Of a stretch of DNA of 64,000 nt, positions 44,350 through 54,544 are shown piece after piece. Origin of the DNA: Methylococcales symbiont of Iophon sp. n. MRB-2018. Its GTDB lineage: Bacteria; Pseudomonadota; Gammaproteobacteria; Methylococcales; Methylomonadaceae. Position 1 is the stretch's first letter; each line of letters opens with the position of its first letter. A program made the translations under genes and the position numbers. The DNA lies in the NCBI GenBank assembly GCA_003666325.1, contig QPIL01000116.1:1-64000 (forward strand), in the 5' to 3' direction. The notes below the pieces were generated by a model, which saw only the letters and a program-made list of their open reading frames with translations, was not told the DNA's origin and made no database searches.

Positions 44350-44588
44350 GAGGTCTCAGCATAACTCTGGACGAGACAAAAAAGGCTAGAAGTTTTAATA
44401 TTCAAGCCATTGAGTTGGGTTAATACCATGTTCAACAAATAAATACGCCAATCTAGCACTCATATTATCACCTTATAAGCACACTAAAAACAGTGGGTTA
44501 TCAATAAAGTAGCCCCCCTATTTTTAGCAAACACATAAGGCACTAATATAAGCACTATATTAGTATATTTATTTGTTGAACATGGTAT
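44350..44588. repeat. Family C fragment followed by family B element, copy 2
   Basis: GAGGTCTCAGCATAACTCTG with AAAAAAGGCTAGAAGTTT (44350-44398) is one arm of family C. At 44423-44588 a family B element begins ATACCATGTTCAACAAATAA and ends with the exact inverse (23 bases perfect). No gene seen between the dioxygenase and sqr. Confidence 0.88.
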
Positions 44589-44701
44589 AAAATGGACGAT
44601 GTAGGATGCTAGTGGTTTTTGAATATACCACTTTATAAAGCCAAGATGGCTATAAACAGACGGAAATTATAATAATTATACTTAAAAAAGTGAGAAAAAA
44701 A

Positions 44702-45958
44702 ATGTCTGAACAACACTATTCAGTAGTTATCGTTGGCGGCGGTGCCGCTGGCGTTTCTACTGCAAATAACATGATTCGCAAAAACCCAAGCATTGATATA
44801 GCTTTAATTGATGCTTCTGAAAAACATTATTATCAGCCTGGTTTTACTACCATTGGAGGCGGTGCTTATACCCTAAAAAAAGCCACTAAAAATCAAGCAG
44901 ACATTATTAATCCAAAGGTTAATTGGATTAAAGAGTTTGCTGAAAGTTTTCAGCCAGATGATAATAAAATCACCTTAAAGTCGAGTGCTATAGTCAGTTA
45001 TGATTATTTGGTCGTATGCCCTGGCTTACAGTTGGACTTTAATAAAGTTGATGGTCTGGTTGATACCTTGGGTAAGAATGGTGTCTGTAGTAATTATTCA
45101 GTGGATGTTGTTGAATATACATGGGAAACTTTACAAAAAGTGGCATCAGGCAATATTTTATTCACTCAGCCCCCTATGCCTATAAAATGTGCGGGCGCGC
45201 CTCAAAAAATCATGTATTTGGCTGCTGATCGTTTTCGTAAGAAAGGCATTTCAGACAAGGTGAATGTTGAATTTTTTAATGCTGGGCCCAGTATGTTTGG
45301 TGTGCCTTTTTTTGCAAAAGCTTTGACTAAGGTGATCGCTGATTATGGCATTACTACTAATTTTGGGCATAACCTGATAGCAATTGATGGCGAAGCCAAA
45401 ACCGCAACATTTGAAACATCTGATGCAGATGGTCAAAAATCGACAGTCACAAAAGACTTTGACATGATTCATGTAACACCCCCACAAAGTGCGCCTGATT
45501 TTATTAAATCAAGTCCTTTAGCTAATGAGGGCGGCTGGGTTGATGTTAATCAATTTACCTTGCAACATAATAAGTTTGCTAATATTTTCGGTTTAGGGGA
45601 TGTCGCCTCAACAGCTAATGCAAAAACAGCAGCAGCCGTTAGAAAACAAGTGCCTGTTGTTGTTGATAATATTCTTAAACTCATGGAAAGTAAGGATTTG
45701 GTGGAAGGTTATGATGGCTATGGCTCATGCCCGTTGACGACATCATTAAATACGGTGATGTTAGCTGAATTTTCGTATGGTGGCAAAGTAACACCTTCAT
45801 TTCCATTTTTAGACCCAAGAACCAATAGTCGCTTATGGTGGTTGGGAAAAATTATTGGTTTTCCTCTGCTATATTGGCAAATAATGATTAGAGGCATTCG
45901 TTTTGATATTCCTCATAAAGCATCTTATGTTAAGAAATTAACTGAAGAAGACGGATAA
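44702..45958 (+). CDS. sqr: Sulfide:quinone oxidoreductase
   Basis: 418 residues. FAD Rossmann motif VVIVGGGAAGVSTANN (8-23), further conserved parts KHYYQPGFTTIGGG and NIFGLGDVASTANAKTAAAVRKQ, and Cys in NGVCSNYS, IKCAGAPQK and GSCPLTTS for sulfide oxidation. C-terminal amphipathic helices attach it to the membrane. ATG at 44702 is preferred to the upstream GTG. It passes electrons from sulfide to quinone; with the upstream persulfide dioxygenase it makes a sulfide-to-sulfite route. Confidence 0.95.
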   Translation: MSEQHYSVVIVGGGAAGVSTANNMIRKNPSIDIALIDASEKHYYQPGFTTIGGGAYTLKKATKNQADIINPKVNWIKEFAESFQPDDNKITLKSSAIVSYDYLVVCPGLQLDFNKVDGLVDTLGKNGVCSNYSVDVVEYTWETLQKVASGNILFTQPPMPIKCAGAPQKIMYLAADRFRKKGISDKVNVEFFNAGPSMFGVPFFAKALTKVIADYGITTNFGHNLIAIDGEAKTATFETSDADGQKSTVTKDFDMIHVTPPQSAPDFIKSSPLANEGGWVDVNQFTLQHNKFANIFGLGDVASTANAKTAAAVRKQVPVVVDNILKLMESKDLVEGYDGYGSCPLTTSLNTVMLAEFSYGGKVTPSFPFLDPRTNSRLWWLGKIIGFPLLYWQIMIRGIRFDIPHKASYVKKLTEEDG

Positions 45959-45985
45959 GGCTTTATAGAAAACTCAGCATAAATA

Positions 45986-46022
45986 GAAACCACAAAGATA
46001 TGCTTAAACCTTTGTGGTTTTT
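45986..46022 (+). terminator. Intrinsic terminator after sqr
   Basis: AAACCACAAAG and CTTTGTGGTTT form an 11-base stem around GATATGCTTAAAC, followed by a T-run. Positioned 28 bases after the sqr stop. Confidence 0.85.
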
Positions 46023-46124
46023 AATCCTAGATAGTTTGCAAGTGCCAATTTAAAAAGGCAGAACAAGCCAATAAGTGGATCTAATGGGATCTTCTCATTT
46101 TATACCATCCTCATATTACTTTTT

Positions 46125-47879
46125 ATGTCTCTTCTGCAAATTAATAAAGTTAATTTTTCTCAATACATTGCTCTTTTTAGCTGGCTAAAAAATTATAGCA
46201 AGCAAGACTTTAACGGCGACATTTTTGCCGGTATTATTACTGCTATTTTATTAGTTCCGCAAGGTATCGCTTATGCAATGTTGGCGGGCTTACCTGCACA
46301 AGTGGGGCTTTATGCTAGTATTTTACCGCCTGCTATTTATGCACTTTTAGGGAGCAGCAGAACCTTATCTGTCGGCCCTGTTTCAATTGCTGCCATTATG
46401 ATAGCCAGCGTGTTGGCTACAGCAGAAATAAATGGGTTAGGCAGTCCTGTTCAAAATGCATTGATTTTAGCTGCGGAAGGAGGGCTGATTTTATTGCTCA
46501 TGGCTATGTTTCGTATGGGTGGTCTAGTGAATTTTATCAGTCACCCTGTATTGACTGGATTTACCAGTGGTGCCGCTATTCTTATTGTATTAAGCCAAGC
46601 CCCTCACCTATTAGGGTTGTCGAACAATATCTGTGGTATTAATCCTAGTTGCTACAGTGAATATTTAACGGATATTAATATATATACCGTTGGCTTAGGA
46701 GGAGGGAGCTTAATCTTATTATTGCTTTTTGGGGAACCTCTACTTTTTATCTTCGATAAACTGACTATTAAAAAAGCAATTACTACAGGAGTGAGTAAGT
46801 GCGCACCTTTATTAGCGGTTGTTATAACAAGCTGTCTAGTCTATTTTTATCAATTGGCAGAACAGAAAGATGTGGCTATAGTGGGTCATATCCAGCCTGG
46901 TTTTCCATCGTTTAGTTTTTCTTTTATAAATAATTATGTGCAATGGAAAGCATTATTACCAAGTGCTTTTTTTATCGCTATTATTGCTTATGTAGAAAGT
47001 ATTGCGATTGCTAACGTGACAGCAAAATTAAGAAATCAAAAGATAAACCCTAATCAAGAATTAGTTGCATTAGGTGCTGCAAATATTGTTACTGCATTTT
47101 CAGGTGGTATGTCTGTAGCAGGCAGTTTTAGTCGAACAATGGTTAATTTTTTTGCAGGTGCCAGAACTCAAATGGCAATGTTGATTGCCGTTTTTTTACT
47201 TGCTATTGCCATGGTGTTTTTTACAGAGCAATTCACCTATATTCCCCGAACGACTTTAGCCGCTGTTATTTTAGTTGCCATTTTTCCTTTGATAAAATTG
47301 GGCGATATTATTAAAACCTGGAAGTATGATCAAAGTGATGGTTTTGCAGAATTGATTACCCTGTTAGGTGTTTTGATTCTGGGGATTGAAGAAGGTATTG
47401 CTATTGGTATCGCCATTACTATTCTGAGTTTTTTACGGAGAACAAGTAAACCACATATTGCCCTTGTGGGGCGGATAGAGGGTACTGAACATTTTAGAAA
47501 TGTAAAGCGTTATCAGGTAGAAACCTGGGAAAATATAGTGTTAATCAGAATTGATGAAAATATTAGTTTTGCTAATGTCAGTTATATTGTTAATTTTATT
47601 GAAACTGAGACCAATAAAAATTCGGCTATAGAACATGTCGTGCTTATTTTTTCATCGGTGAGTTATATAGACAGCACGGCCTTTGAAGCATTAGAAACGC
47701 TTATTCATTCATTAAAAAGTAGCTCCATTGTGTTGAGTCTTGCCGAAGTTAAAGGGCCCGTTATGGACAAGCTAAAACAAACCCGTTTTCTGGAACACTT
47801 AACCCCAGGGCGGGTATTTTTTCAAACCATTGAAGCTGTTGAGGCACTGACAGATCAGTCTATTCTAAAAATGCGTTAA
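46125..47879 (+). CDS. SulP-family anion transporter with STAS domain
   Basis: 584 residues. The SulP core has about 12 membrane segments ([21 protein letters not shown] is the family signature; [35 protein letters not shown]-like part is present as [12 protein letters not shown]). A cytoplasmic STAS domain is at about 450-560 ([33 protein letters not shown]). Transports sulfate or another anion; its place beside sqr fits sulfate/sulfite handling. The 3' end overlaps the convergent purC by 15 bases. Confidence 0.93.
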   Translation: MSLLQINKVNFSQYIALFSWLKNYSKQDFNGDIFAGIITAILLVPQGIAYAMLAGLPAQVGLYASILPPAIYALLGSSRTLSVGPVSIAAIMIASVLATAEINGLGSPVQNALILAAEGGLILLLMAMFRMGGLVNFISHPVLTGFTSGAAILIVLSQAPHLLGLSNNICGINPSCYSEYLTDINIYTVGLGGGSLILLLLFGEPLLFIFDKLTIKKAITTGVSKCAPLLAVVITSCLVYFYQLAEQKDVAIVGHIQPGFPSFSFSFINNYVQWKALLPSAFFIAIIAYVESIAIANVTAKLRNQKINPNQELVALGAANIVTAFSGGMSVAGSFSRTMVNFFAGARTQMAMLIAVFLLAIAMVFFTEQFTYIPRTTLAAVILVAIFPLIKLGDIIKTWKYDQSDGFAELITLLGVLILGIEEGIAIGIAITILSFLRRTSKPHIALVGRIEGTEHFRNVKRYQVETWENIVLIRIDENISFANVSYIVNFIETETNKNSAIEHVVLIFSSVSYIDSTAFEALETLIHSLKSSSIVLSLAEVKGPVMDKLKQTRFLEHLTPGRVFFQTIEAVEALTDQSILKMR

Positions 47880-48758
47880 TATACGCTCAGCTTCTGCATA
47901 TTTAGCGGCACAGACCTTGGTAACTTCTTTAGGTAAAGACGGCGCAGGTGCTGTTTTATTCCAATCTAGTGTTTCCAGATAATCCCGTATATATTGCTTG
48001 TCAAAACCAAGAGGGCTTATACCTACTTGATAATGTTCTGCTGACCAAAACCGAGAGGAATCAGGTGTTAATACTTCATCAATTAAATATAATTTCCCAT
48101 CGTCATCCAAACCAAATTCAAACTTGGTATCAGCAATAATAATACCTCTTTGTTTGGCAAATTTAGCGGCTTTGGTATAAAGATCAATGCTGACCTGTTT
48201 GATTTGTTTAGCAATTTTTTCACCTAATAGCTCGATAGTTTGTTCAAAAGTAATATTTTCATCATGATTGCCTACAGCGGCTTTAGAGGACGGGGTGTAA
48301 ATGACTTCTGCTAATTGTTGCGCTTGTTTTAAGCCTTTTTCTAAGCCAATACCGCAAATAGCTCCCGTTTGTTGGTAATCTTTCCAGCCAGACCCAATCA
48401 GGTAACCACGAACAATCGCTTCAACAGGCAAGGGGTTTAGGCGTTTAACAATAATTGACCGCTCACTGACCTGAGAATGTTCTTCTGGATTAGGAATAAT
48501 ATCTTCCAGTTTAATGCCGACCAAATGATTTGCTATGATATGTTGCATTTTGTTAAACCAAAAATTGGATATATTGGTTAATACACGACCTTTTCCTGGA
48601 ATAGGGTCAGGTAAGACCACATCAAATGCTGATAATCTGTCTGTTGTTACAATCAATAAATGATCATTATCTACTGCATAAATATCACGAACTTTACCGC
48701 GAGACAGTAATGACAGGTTTGATAATGATGATTCAAAAAGTGCATCAGGTGCGTTCAT
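47865..48758 (-). CDS. purC: SAICAR synthase
   Basis: 297 residues, ATP-dependent condensation of CAIR with aspartate in purine synthesis. [39 protein letters not shown] (in parts), [21 protein letters not shown] and [29 protein letters not shown] mark the long form of PurC. Convergent with the sulP gene, with a 15-base overlap of the reading frames. Confidence 0.97.
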   Translation of the reverse strand: MNAPDALFESSLSNLSLLSRGKVRDIYAVDNDHLLIVTTDRLSAFDVVLPDPIPGKGRVLTNISNFWFNKMQHIIANHLVGIKLEDIIPNPEEHSQVSERSIIVKRLNPLPVEAIVRGYLIGSGWKDYQQTGAICGIGLEKGLKQAQQLAEVIYTPSSKAAVGNHDENITFEQTIELLGEKIAKQIKQVSIDLYTKAAKFAKQRGIIIADTKFEFGLDDDGKLYLIDEVLTPDSSRFWSAEHYQVGISPLGFDKQYIRDYLETLDWNKTAPAPSLPKEVTKVCAAKYAEAERILTHF

Positions 48759-48907
48759 AGTCAGATAAGATATTAGTCAATAAGATACTTGTTATTTTAG
48801 CATTAAATTCTTATCTCTAAATATTAGGCTGAGGTCTCAAGATAAAAATTAATTTAATAGTGGTAAAATAATGCACAATAATTTTATTAAATTGGGGTAT
48901 TAAAAGC

Positions 48908-49702
48908 ATGAGTTGGATGGGGAAAGTAGTCGGTGGTGCCTTTGGTTTTTTAATGGGAGGGCCTTTAGGTGCTATTTTGGGTGCCTCAGTGGGACATCAA
49001 TTTGATACTGGATTGAATGCTATCAAAATGGATGAACAGTTAAGTCCCGGTGATCAGCAACGGGTACAGATGGCGTTTTTTACTGCTACATTTTCAGTAA
49101 TGGGACATATTGCTAAAGCGGATGGGGAAGTCACTACAGCAGAAATAAACCTAGCAAAACGGGTTATGGATGAGTTGTCTTTGTCTGGGGATATGAGAAA
49201 AACTGCAATTAAGCTGTTTGAACAAGGTAAAGCAGAGGCGTTTCCTTTAAAAGATGTTTTGCAACAATTTCGTAAAGAATGCCATAGGAGGACGAATTTA
49301 ATACGTATGTTTCTGGAAATTCAGATTCAGGCGGCGTTTGCGGATGGGGTATTAGATCAGGCAGAGGAAAAGGTTTTACAGACAATATGTGGTTATTTAG
49401 GTATATCACGGTTTGAATATGAACGCATAAAATTACAGTTTCAAGCGCAGCAACGTTTTTATGGGTATTCCAGCCAACAGTCTGCCTCCAGTCGCTTGCA
49501 AGATGCTTATGCTGTTTTAGCCGTGAACTCGACAGCAACTGATGCTGAAATTAAAAAAGCATATCGACGGTTAATGAGTCAGCATCATCCCGATAAACTG
49601 GTGGCTAAGGGCTTACCCGAAGAAATGATGGTCTTGGCAAAAGAGAAGACGCAAAAAATTACAAAAGCGTATGAAATGATAAAAGAACAAAGAAAAAAAT
49701 AA
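48908..49702 (+). CDS. djlA: DjlA-like co-chaperone: TerB domain plus C-terminal J domain
   Basis: 264 residues. Gly-rich hydrophobic N-terminus (MSWMGKVVGGAFGFLMGGPL GAILGASVG) likely inserts in the inner membrane. A TerB/DjlA central domain covers about 50-180 (HIAKADGEVTTAEINLAKRVM, AFADGVLDQAEEKVL). A J domain with HHPDK (about 228-232) at 198-264 should stimulate DnaK. The layout is that of DjlA. Confidence 0.92.
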   Translation: MSWMGKVVGGAFGFLMGGPLGAILGASVGHQFDTGLNAIKMDEQLSPGDQQRVQMAFFTATFSVMGHIAKADGEVTTAEINLAKRVMDELSLSGDMRKTAIKLFEQGKAEAFPLKDVLQQFRKECHRRTNLIRMFLEIQIQAAFADGVLDQAEEKVLQTICGYLGISRFEYERIKLQFQAQQRFYGYSSQQSASSRLQDAYAVLAVNSTATDAEIKKAYRRLMSQHHPDKLVAKGLPEEMMVLAKEKTQKITKAYEMIKEQRKK

Positions 49703-49714
49703 TGGGAACAGCAT

Positions 49715-50752
49715 TTAACCGAAAATATTTTTATTAACGGCTTTACCTTGTGCTATTTTGGAGGTGATATAGCCTTTTTCTACTTGTTCTTTTAGGTTTT
49801 GATCTAAGGTCTGCATACCCTCTTTACGACCTGTTTGAATAGCAGAGTACATTTGGGCGACTTTCGCCTCTCTGATTAAGTTTTGGATGGCTGGCGTAGC
49901 AACCATGATTTCATGTGCAGCAATTCGTCCGCCACCGATTTTTTTTAGCAGTATTTGAGAAATAACGGCGCGTAAGGACTCTGATAACATGGAACGAATC
50001 ATATCCTTTTCTGCCGCAGGAAAAACATCAATAATACGGTTAATGGTTTTAGCTGCGGAGGTGGTATGCAGTGTGGCAAAAACCAAATGTCCTGTTTCGG
50101 CAGCCGATAAGGCTAGGCGTATGGTTTCCAGATCCCTCATTTCACCCACTAGGATAATATCGGGATCTTCCCGAAGTGCAGAGCGAAGTGCAGCATTAAA
50201 GTTATGTGTATCTCTGTGAACTTCTCGCTGGTTGATAAGGCATTTTTTACTTTTGTGAATAAATTCTATAGGGTCTTCTACGGTTAAAATATGGGCGTAA
50301 TCATGCATATTAATATGATTAACCATCGCCGCCAAAGTGGTCGATTTACCAGATCCTGTAGGACCAGTCACGAGAATCATACCTCTAGGCGTTTTACACA
50401 GTTCTTCAAAGAACTTAGGAGCCTTTAAATCTTCAAGGCTCAGTATCTCAGAGGGAATGATTCTAAATACAGCCGCCGCACCGCGTTCTTGATTGAATAC
50501 ATTGACACGAAAGCGGGCAACGCTAGGTAATTCAAAGGAAAAATCCGTTTCATAAAACGCTTCATAATCTTTACGCTGCTTGTCATTCATGATGCCATAA
50601 ATTAAGGCATGCACTTCCTTATGGTCTAAAGCAGGAATATTGATGCGACGAATATCGCCATCAACTCTAATCATGGGGGGTAAGCCCGCAGATAAATGTA
50701 AATCAGATGCTTTGCTCTTAACAGAAAATGTTAATAATTCAGCAGCATCCAT
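49715..50752 (-). CDS. pilT: Type IV pilus retraction ATPase PilT
   Basis: 345 residues. Walker A GPTGSGKST (130-138), Asp box TVEDPIEF, Walker B ILVGEMRDLETIRLAL, His box HLVFATLHTTSA and the C-terminal AIRNLIRE-like AIQNLIREAKVAQM, diagnostic of PilT. It drives pilus retraction and twitching. As in Pseudomonas it is divergent from yggS, but here the gap has grown to 760 bases by repeat insertion. Confidence 0.96.
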   Translation of the reverse strand: MDAAELLTFSVKSKASDLHLSAGLPPMIRVDGDIRRINIPALDHKEVHALIYGIMNDKQRKDYEAFYETDFSFELPSVARFRVNVFNQERGAAAVFRIIPSEILSLEDLKAPKFFEELCKTPRGMILVTGPTGSGKSTTLAAMVNHINMHDYAHILTVEDPIEFIHKSKKCLINQREVHRDTHNFNAALRSALREDPDIILVGEMRDLETIRLALSAAETGHLVFATLHTTSAAKTINRIIDVFPAAEKDMIRSMLSESLRAVISQILLKKIGGGRIAAHEIMVATPAIQNLIREAKVAQMYSAIQTGRKEGMQTLDQNLKEQVEKGYITSKIAQGKAVNKNIFG

Positions 50753-50815
50753 AAGGGTGTCTCCAGTGAGTTGAAATAAACCAAATTAGGCATATTTAAA
50801 AAAGTAATGTATATC

Positions 50816-50880
50816 GAGATCTCAGCATAACTCATGAGAGGATAAAAAAGGCTAGAAGTTTTCTATCTTTCAGCCAAAAT
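50816..50880. repeat. Family C arm in the pilT-yggS gap
   Basis: GAGATCTCAGCATAACTCAT with AAAAAAGGCTAGAAGTTTTC and TATCTTTCAGCCAAAATAAC, one arm plus part of the centre. The complementary arm is at about 51470-51510 (CCCTTTTTTTATCCGTCCAG AGCTATACTGAGACTTC), beside yggS. The original element was perhaps opened by insertion of the family A copies. Confidence 0.75.
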
Positions 50881-50934
50881 AACATGCAATAATACAAAAT
50901 TCAAAAAATAATAATACTATAAATAGGCAGATCA

Positions 50935-51470
50935 GACTAAAGACTAAAGACTAAAGACTAGAGACTCAGGACTTCGGACTTAGCCCTATCCAAAAGGGAA
51001 AATATAGCAATAAGTAGTTAACCCTTAAAAATACCATAACCATTTTATTTATAATAATAAACCCAACAAAAACCATAGAAATACAAGCAGTATTTGGTAA
51101 AATAACGGCTATTTCTTGGTCGTTTTGCTGATAAAACATACTAACAAAACCAACCCCAAACACAGAGCAACTAAACCTCTTTCATTCAGAGCTATTTGTT
51201 GAACATGGCATAAGAGCCGCGTCATTCCTCCATGTTCTAAGCAGAAATCTAGGTGTTTAAAACGAGATTCCCGATAACAAACTTAGGGAATGACCTGTGG
51301 TAACAGAAGTTCCAGTTACTTTAGTCCTGAGTCTTTCGTCTTTCGTCTTTCGTCTTTCGTCTTTCGTCTTTCGTCTTTCGTCTTTCGTCTCAAGCAGTAT
51401 TTGGTAAAATAACGGCTATTTCTTGGTCGTTTTGCTGATAAAACATACTAACAAAATCAACCCCAAAAAT
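50935..51470 (-). repeat. Nested family A MITEs with two heptamer arrays in the pilT-yggS gap
   Basis: Array one: 7 units 50935-50983 (GACTAAA to GACTTAG), which merges with GACTTAGCCCTATCCAAAAG, a relic of the IS630 N-terminus seen at 30888. Then a reversed copy starts TAGTTAACCCTTAAAAATAC (51015), runs through body and hairpins to array two (51320-51382: TTTAGTC, CTGAGTC, then 7 TTTCGTC). It is followed at 51384 by a second partial 3' body (AGCAGTATTTGGTAAAATAA ... AAATCAACCCC). Confidence 0.88.
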
Positions 51471-51513
51471 TCTATCCCTTTTTTTATCCGTCCAGAGCTA
51501 TACTGAGACTTCT

Positions 51514-52197
51514 ATGAACCAAATAAAGCAAAGACTTAACACCATAAAATCGCAGATTGTTGATGCAGAACGGCAAGGAAATAGGGATAGAGGAAGTGTT
51601 AAATTATTGGCAGTAAGTAAAACTAAGCCGGCCTCTGATATTGCACTCGCTTATCAGGCAGGACAGCGAGATTTTGCCGAAAGCTATACTCAAGAAGCTC
51701 TGATTAAACAGGTTGATTTAGCAGCTTTTGATATATGCTGGCATTTCATAGGCCCAATACAATCCAATAAAACCAAGGCCATTGCCACTCATTTTAGCTG
51801 GGTTCATAGTGTTGATCGTTTAAAAATAGCCAAGCGTTTAAGTGAACAACGACCTGATTATTTGCCTGATTTAAACATTCTTCTACAGGTTAATATTAGT
51901 GTTGAAGAAACAAAATCGGGGGTTTTACTTAATGATTTACCTCAGTTAATTGAAGCAGTGAATACTTTGCCTAATATTCGTTTACGCGGGGTGATGGCAA
52001 TACCAGAACCAACAGTTGAGTACCAAAACCAGAGAAAGCCATATAAGCACTTATACCAAACAGTGACTCAATTAGCTTTGCCAAAGATCAATGAATTTTC
52101 TTTGGGTATGTCTGGCGATTTAAAGGCAGCTATAGTTGAAGGCTCGACCATTGTTCGGATAGGGTCTGCAATATTTGGTGGTAGAGTGGTTCCATAA
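51514..52197 (+). CDS. yggS: PLP homeostasis protein YggS
   Basis: 227 residues, fold-type III PLP binding protein. PLP lysine in LLAVSKTKP (K36), FAESYTQEAL, WHFIGPIQSNKTKAI and SLGMSGDLKAAIVEGSTIVRIGSAIFG (in parts) are diagnostic. It buffers PLP and has no known catalytic activity. Divergent neighbour of pilT; its last 68 bases overlap the convergent permease gene. Confidence 0.96.
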   Translation: MNQIKQRLNTIKSQIVDAERQGNRDRGSVKLLAVSKTKPASDIALAYQAGQRDFAESYTQEALIKQVDLAAFDICWHFIGPIQSNKTKAIATHFSWVHSVDRLKIAKRLSEQRPDYLPDLNILLQVNISVEETKSGVLLNDLPQLIEAVNTLPNIRLRGVMAIPEPTVEYQNQRKPYKHLYQTVTQLALPKINEFSLGMSGDLKAAIVEGSTIVRIGSAIFGGRVVP

Positions 52198-53002
52198 AAT
52201 GGATGATGGCAAGTTGTGAAAATATTAATTTAATACCCATGACCAGTAAAAGTAACATGATTAACAGTCGCAAAACCTTATCGTGTAATTTTTTGCCAAT
52301 TATACTTCCCAGATAAATAGCAGGGACACCACCTGCTAATAAGCCAAACAAGAGTTCAAAATCAACACTGCCAAAATACAAGTGCCCTAACCCCGCTATC
52401 GCAGTTAGAGGAATGGCGTGAGCAATATCGGTGCCGATAATAGCAATGGCTGATTTTCGGGGATATAACAAAAAAAGAATGGCCGAACCAATAGCACCCG
52501 CGCCAACCGATGAAAGTGTCACCACACAACCTAATAAACAACCACAGAAGATGGTGATTTGAGGTCGAAATCGTCTGACAAAATTGACTAATAAGCTGTC
52601 AGAATGGTTAGCATGTATAAAAGCGAGTAATTTATCTTTTAGCAGAATAATAAATGCTGTCAAAATGAGCATAATACCCAATGTCAGTATGATAATTTCA
52701 TCATAATTAACCCCTGTTTGTTTTAAATTATCCAGAAATTGAATGGTGATAAGAGAACAGGGAACGCTACCACTTGCTAATAGGAGTACGACTTTCCAGT
52801 CAATGGTTTTATTTTTATGATGGAAGTAAACACCGCTGCATTTTGTTAATGCGGCATATAATAAATCTGTACCTACAGCAATAACAGGTGATATACCAAA
52901 GCCTAGTACTAGAATAGGTGTCATTAGCGAGCCACCACCCACGCCAGTAAGGCCAATAATAAGCCCAACCAAAGCACCTGCAACAATATGAATAAATTCC
53001 AC
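52130..53002 (-). CDS. TauE/SafE-family sulfite/organosulfonate exporter-like permease
   Basis: 290 residues with about eight membrane segments in two repeats, each opening with a Gly-rich motif (GLIIGLTGVGGGSLMTPIL and GAIGSAI/LGSIIGKKL). Members export or import sulfite, sulfoacetate or similar anions; here a link with the sulfur genes at 43-48 kb is plausible but not shown. The 3' part overlaps yggS by 68 bases, so the last 20 or so residues are constrained on both strands; the true stop is as read. Confidence 0.88.
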   Translation of the reverse strand: MEFIHIVAGALVGLIIGLTGVGGGSLMTPILVLGFGISPVIAVGTDLLYAALTKCSGVYFHHKNKTIDWKVVLLLASGSVPCSLITIQFLDNLKQTGVNYDEIIILTLGIMLILTAFIILLKDKLLAFIHANHSDSLLVNFVRRFRPQITIFCGCLLGCVVTLSSVGAGAIGSAILFLLYPRKSAIAIIGTDIAHAIPLTAIAGLGHLYFGSVDFELLFGLLAGGVPAIYLGSIIGKKLHDKVLRLLIMLLLLVMGIKLIFSQLAIIHFMEPLYHQILQTLSEQWSSLQL

Positions 53003-53125
53003 GAATAAGTTTTAAATAATGGCAAAAAGTGTGCAAATATAACGGAATTTTTATATTTTTAAAAGTAATTTAAAAACATAATGAGACCTCGGCATAGTTA
53101 ATATCATTTATTTTTGAAAATGGTT

Positions 53126-54544
53126 TTAGCTAAGGTCAATAGGTAGTTCTTTGATTTTACGGGTTAAAGTATTTCTACCATAACCTAGCAATACAGCCGC
53201 TTCATTCCTTCTGCCCGAGGTATATTGTAAGGCTGTTTTAATGAGTATGCCTTCTACTTCAGCAATAATAGTTTTGGCTATTTCTTTATCGCCTATTAAT
53301 AAATGATTTTTTACTGTATTTTCCAATAATAATTCCCACTGGCTGGTTGTATTATTTAAGTCCTCTTTTTCTACCGAATTTAATTCAGGCGGAAGGTCTT
53401 CTAAATGAATTTCTCTACCTGATGCCATAACGGTTAACCAGCGACAAAAATTCTCAAGCTGTCGTACATTGCCGGGCCAAGGTAAAGTGCTTAAAAAAAC
53501 TTCGGTTTCTGGTTTTAAAGCTTTGAGTTCGCTATTGAGCTCAACAGCAGCTTGGTTTAAAAAATGACGCATTAAAATAGGTATATCTTCTTGCCGCTTT
53601 CGTAAAGGTGGAATATGTATACGGATGACATTGAGACGGTGAAATAAGTCTTCTCTAAATAAGCCTTGTTCAACTAATGATTCAATGTTTTGGTGTGTTG
53701 CAGCAATAATGCGAACATCCACTTTAACAGAGGAATGGGCGCCCACTGGATAGAACTCATTGTCGGATAATACACGTAATAATCTGGTTTGTAGTTCGGC
53801 TGGCATATCACCAATTTCATCTAAAAATAAAGTACCTCCATTGGCTTGCTCAAAGCGCCCTGCTCTTTTGGTATAAGCACCGGTAAATGAACCTTTTTCA
53901 TGACCAAAAAGCTCAGATTCCATTAAGTCTTTTGGGATGGCAGCCATATTAAGTGCAATAAAAGCCTGTTTATTGCGCGGGCCATGACGATGTAAAGCCT
54001 TGGCAACTAGCTCCTTACCCGTGCCAGATTCACCATTAATAAGTACAGTGATATTTAAACGCGCCAAGCGACCGATAGCACGAAATACTTCTTGCATGGC
54101 AGGCGCACTACCAATAATTTCCGGTGTATCTTCGCTGAGATCCTCAGTATTACTTTGTTTTGAGTTGCCCTGCTTACTTTGAGCGCAGGCTCTTTGTACA
54201 ACGTCAATAACTTCATTAATATCAAAGGGTTTAGGTAGGTATTCAAAAGCACCTGCGTTAAAGGCTGAAACGGCACTATCTAAATCGGAATGTGCAGTCA
54301 TGACTATAACGGGTAGATCTGGATGGTTGTACTGCACTTTACTTAATAATTCGAGACCATCAACTTTAGGCATTCTGATATCAGTAATCAGTGTGGTGGG
54401 AACATTGTTTTCCAATGCTTCTAACAGGCTATGGGCATCAGCAAAACTTTGTGTGTTGATAGCAGCTTTATTAAGTGCTCTTTCAATTACCCAACGAATG
54501 GATTTGTCATCATCTACTATCCAGACAATATTATTCTTTTTCAT
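53126..54544 (-). CDS. ntrC: Nitrogen regulation response regulator NtrC
   Basis: 472 residues from MKKNNIVWIVDDD. Receiver domain with DDD (11-13) and phospho-acceptor D55 (LITDIRMPK). Sigma-54 AAA+ domain with GESGTGKE, GAFTGA (ELFGHEKGSFTGAYTKRAGRF) and the Walker B GTLFLDEIGDMP. Fis-type HTH at the C-terminus (EAAVLLGYGRNTLTRKIKEL). It activates sigma-54 promoters such as the one before glnK. It overlaps ntrB by 14 bases. Confidence 0.97.
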   Translation of the reverse strand: MKKNNIVWIVDDDKSIRWVIERALNKAAINTQSFADAHSLLEALENNVPTTLITDIRMPKVDGLELLSKVQYNHPDLPVIVMTAHSDLDSAVSAFNAGAFEYLPKPFDINEVIDVVQRACAQSKQGNSKQSNTEDLSEDTPEIIGSAPAMQEVFRAIGRLARLNITVLINGESGTGKELVAKALHRHGPRNKQAFIALNMAAIPKDLMESELFGHEKGSFTGAYTKRAGRFEQANGGTLFLDEIGDMPAELQTRLLRVLSDNEFYPVGAHSSVKVDVRIIAATHQNIESLVEQGLFREDLFHRLNVIRIHIPPLRKRQEDIPILMRHFLNQAAVELNSELKALKPETEVFLSTLPWPGNVRQLENFCRWLTVMASGREIHLEDLPPELNSVEKEDLNNTTSQWELLLENTVKNHLLIGDKEIAKTIIAEVEGILIKTALQYTSGRRNEAAVLLGYGRNTLTRKIKELPIDLS

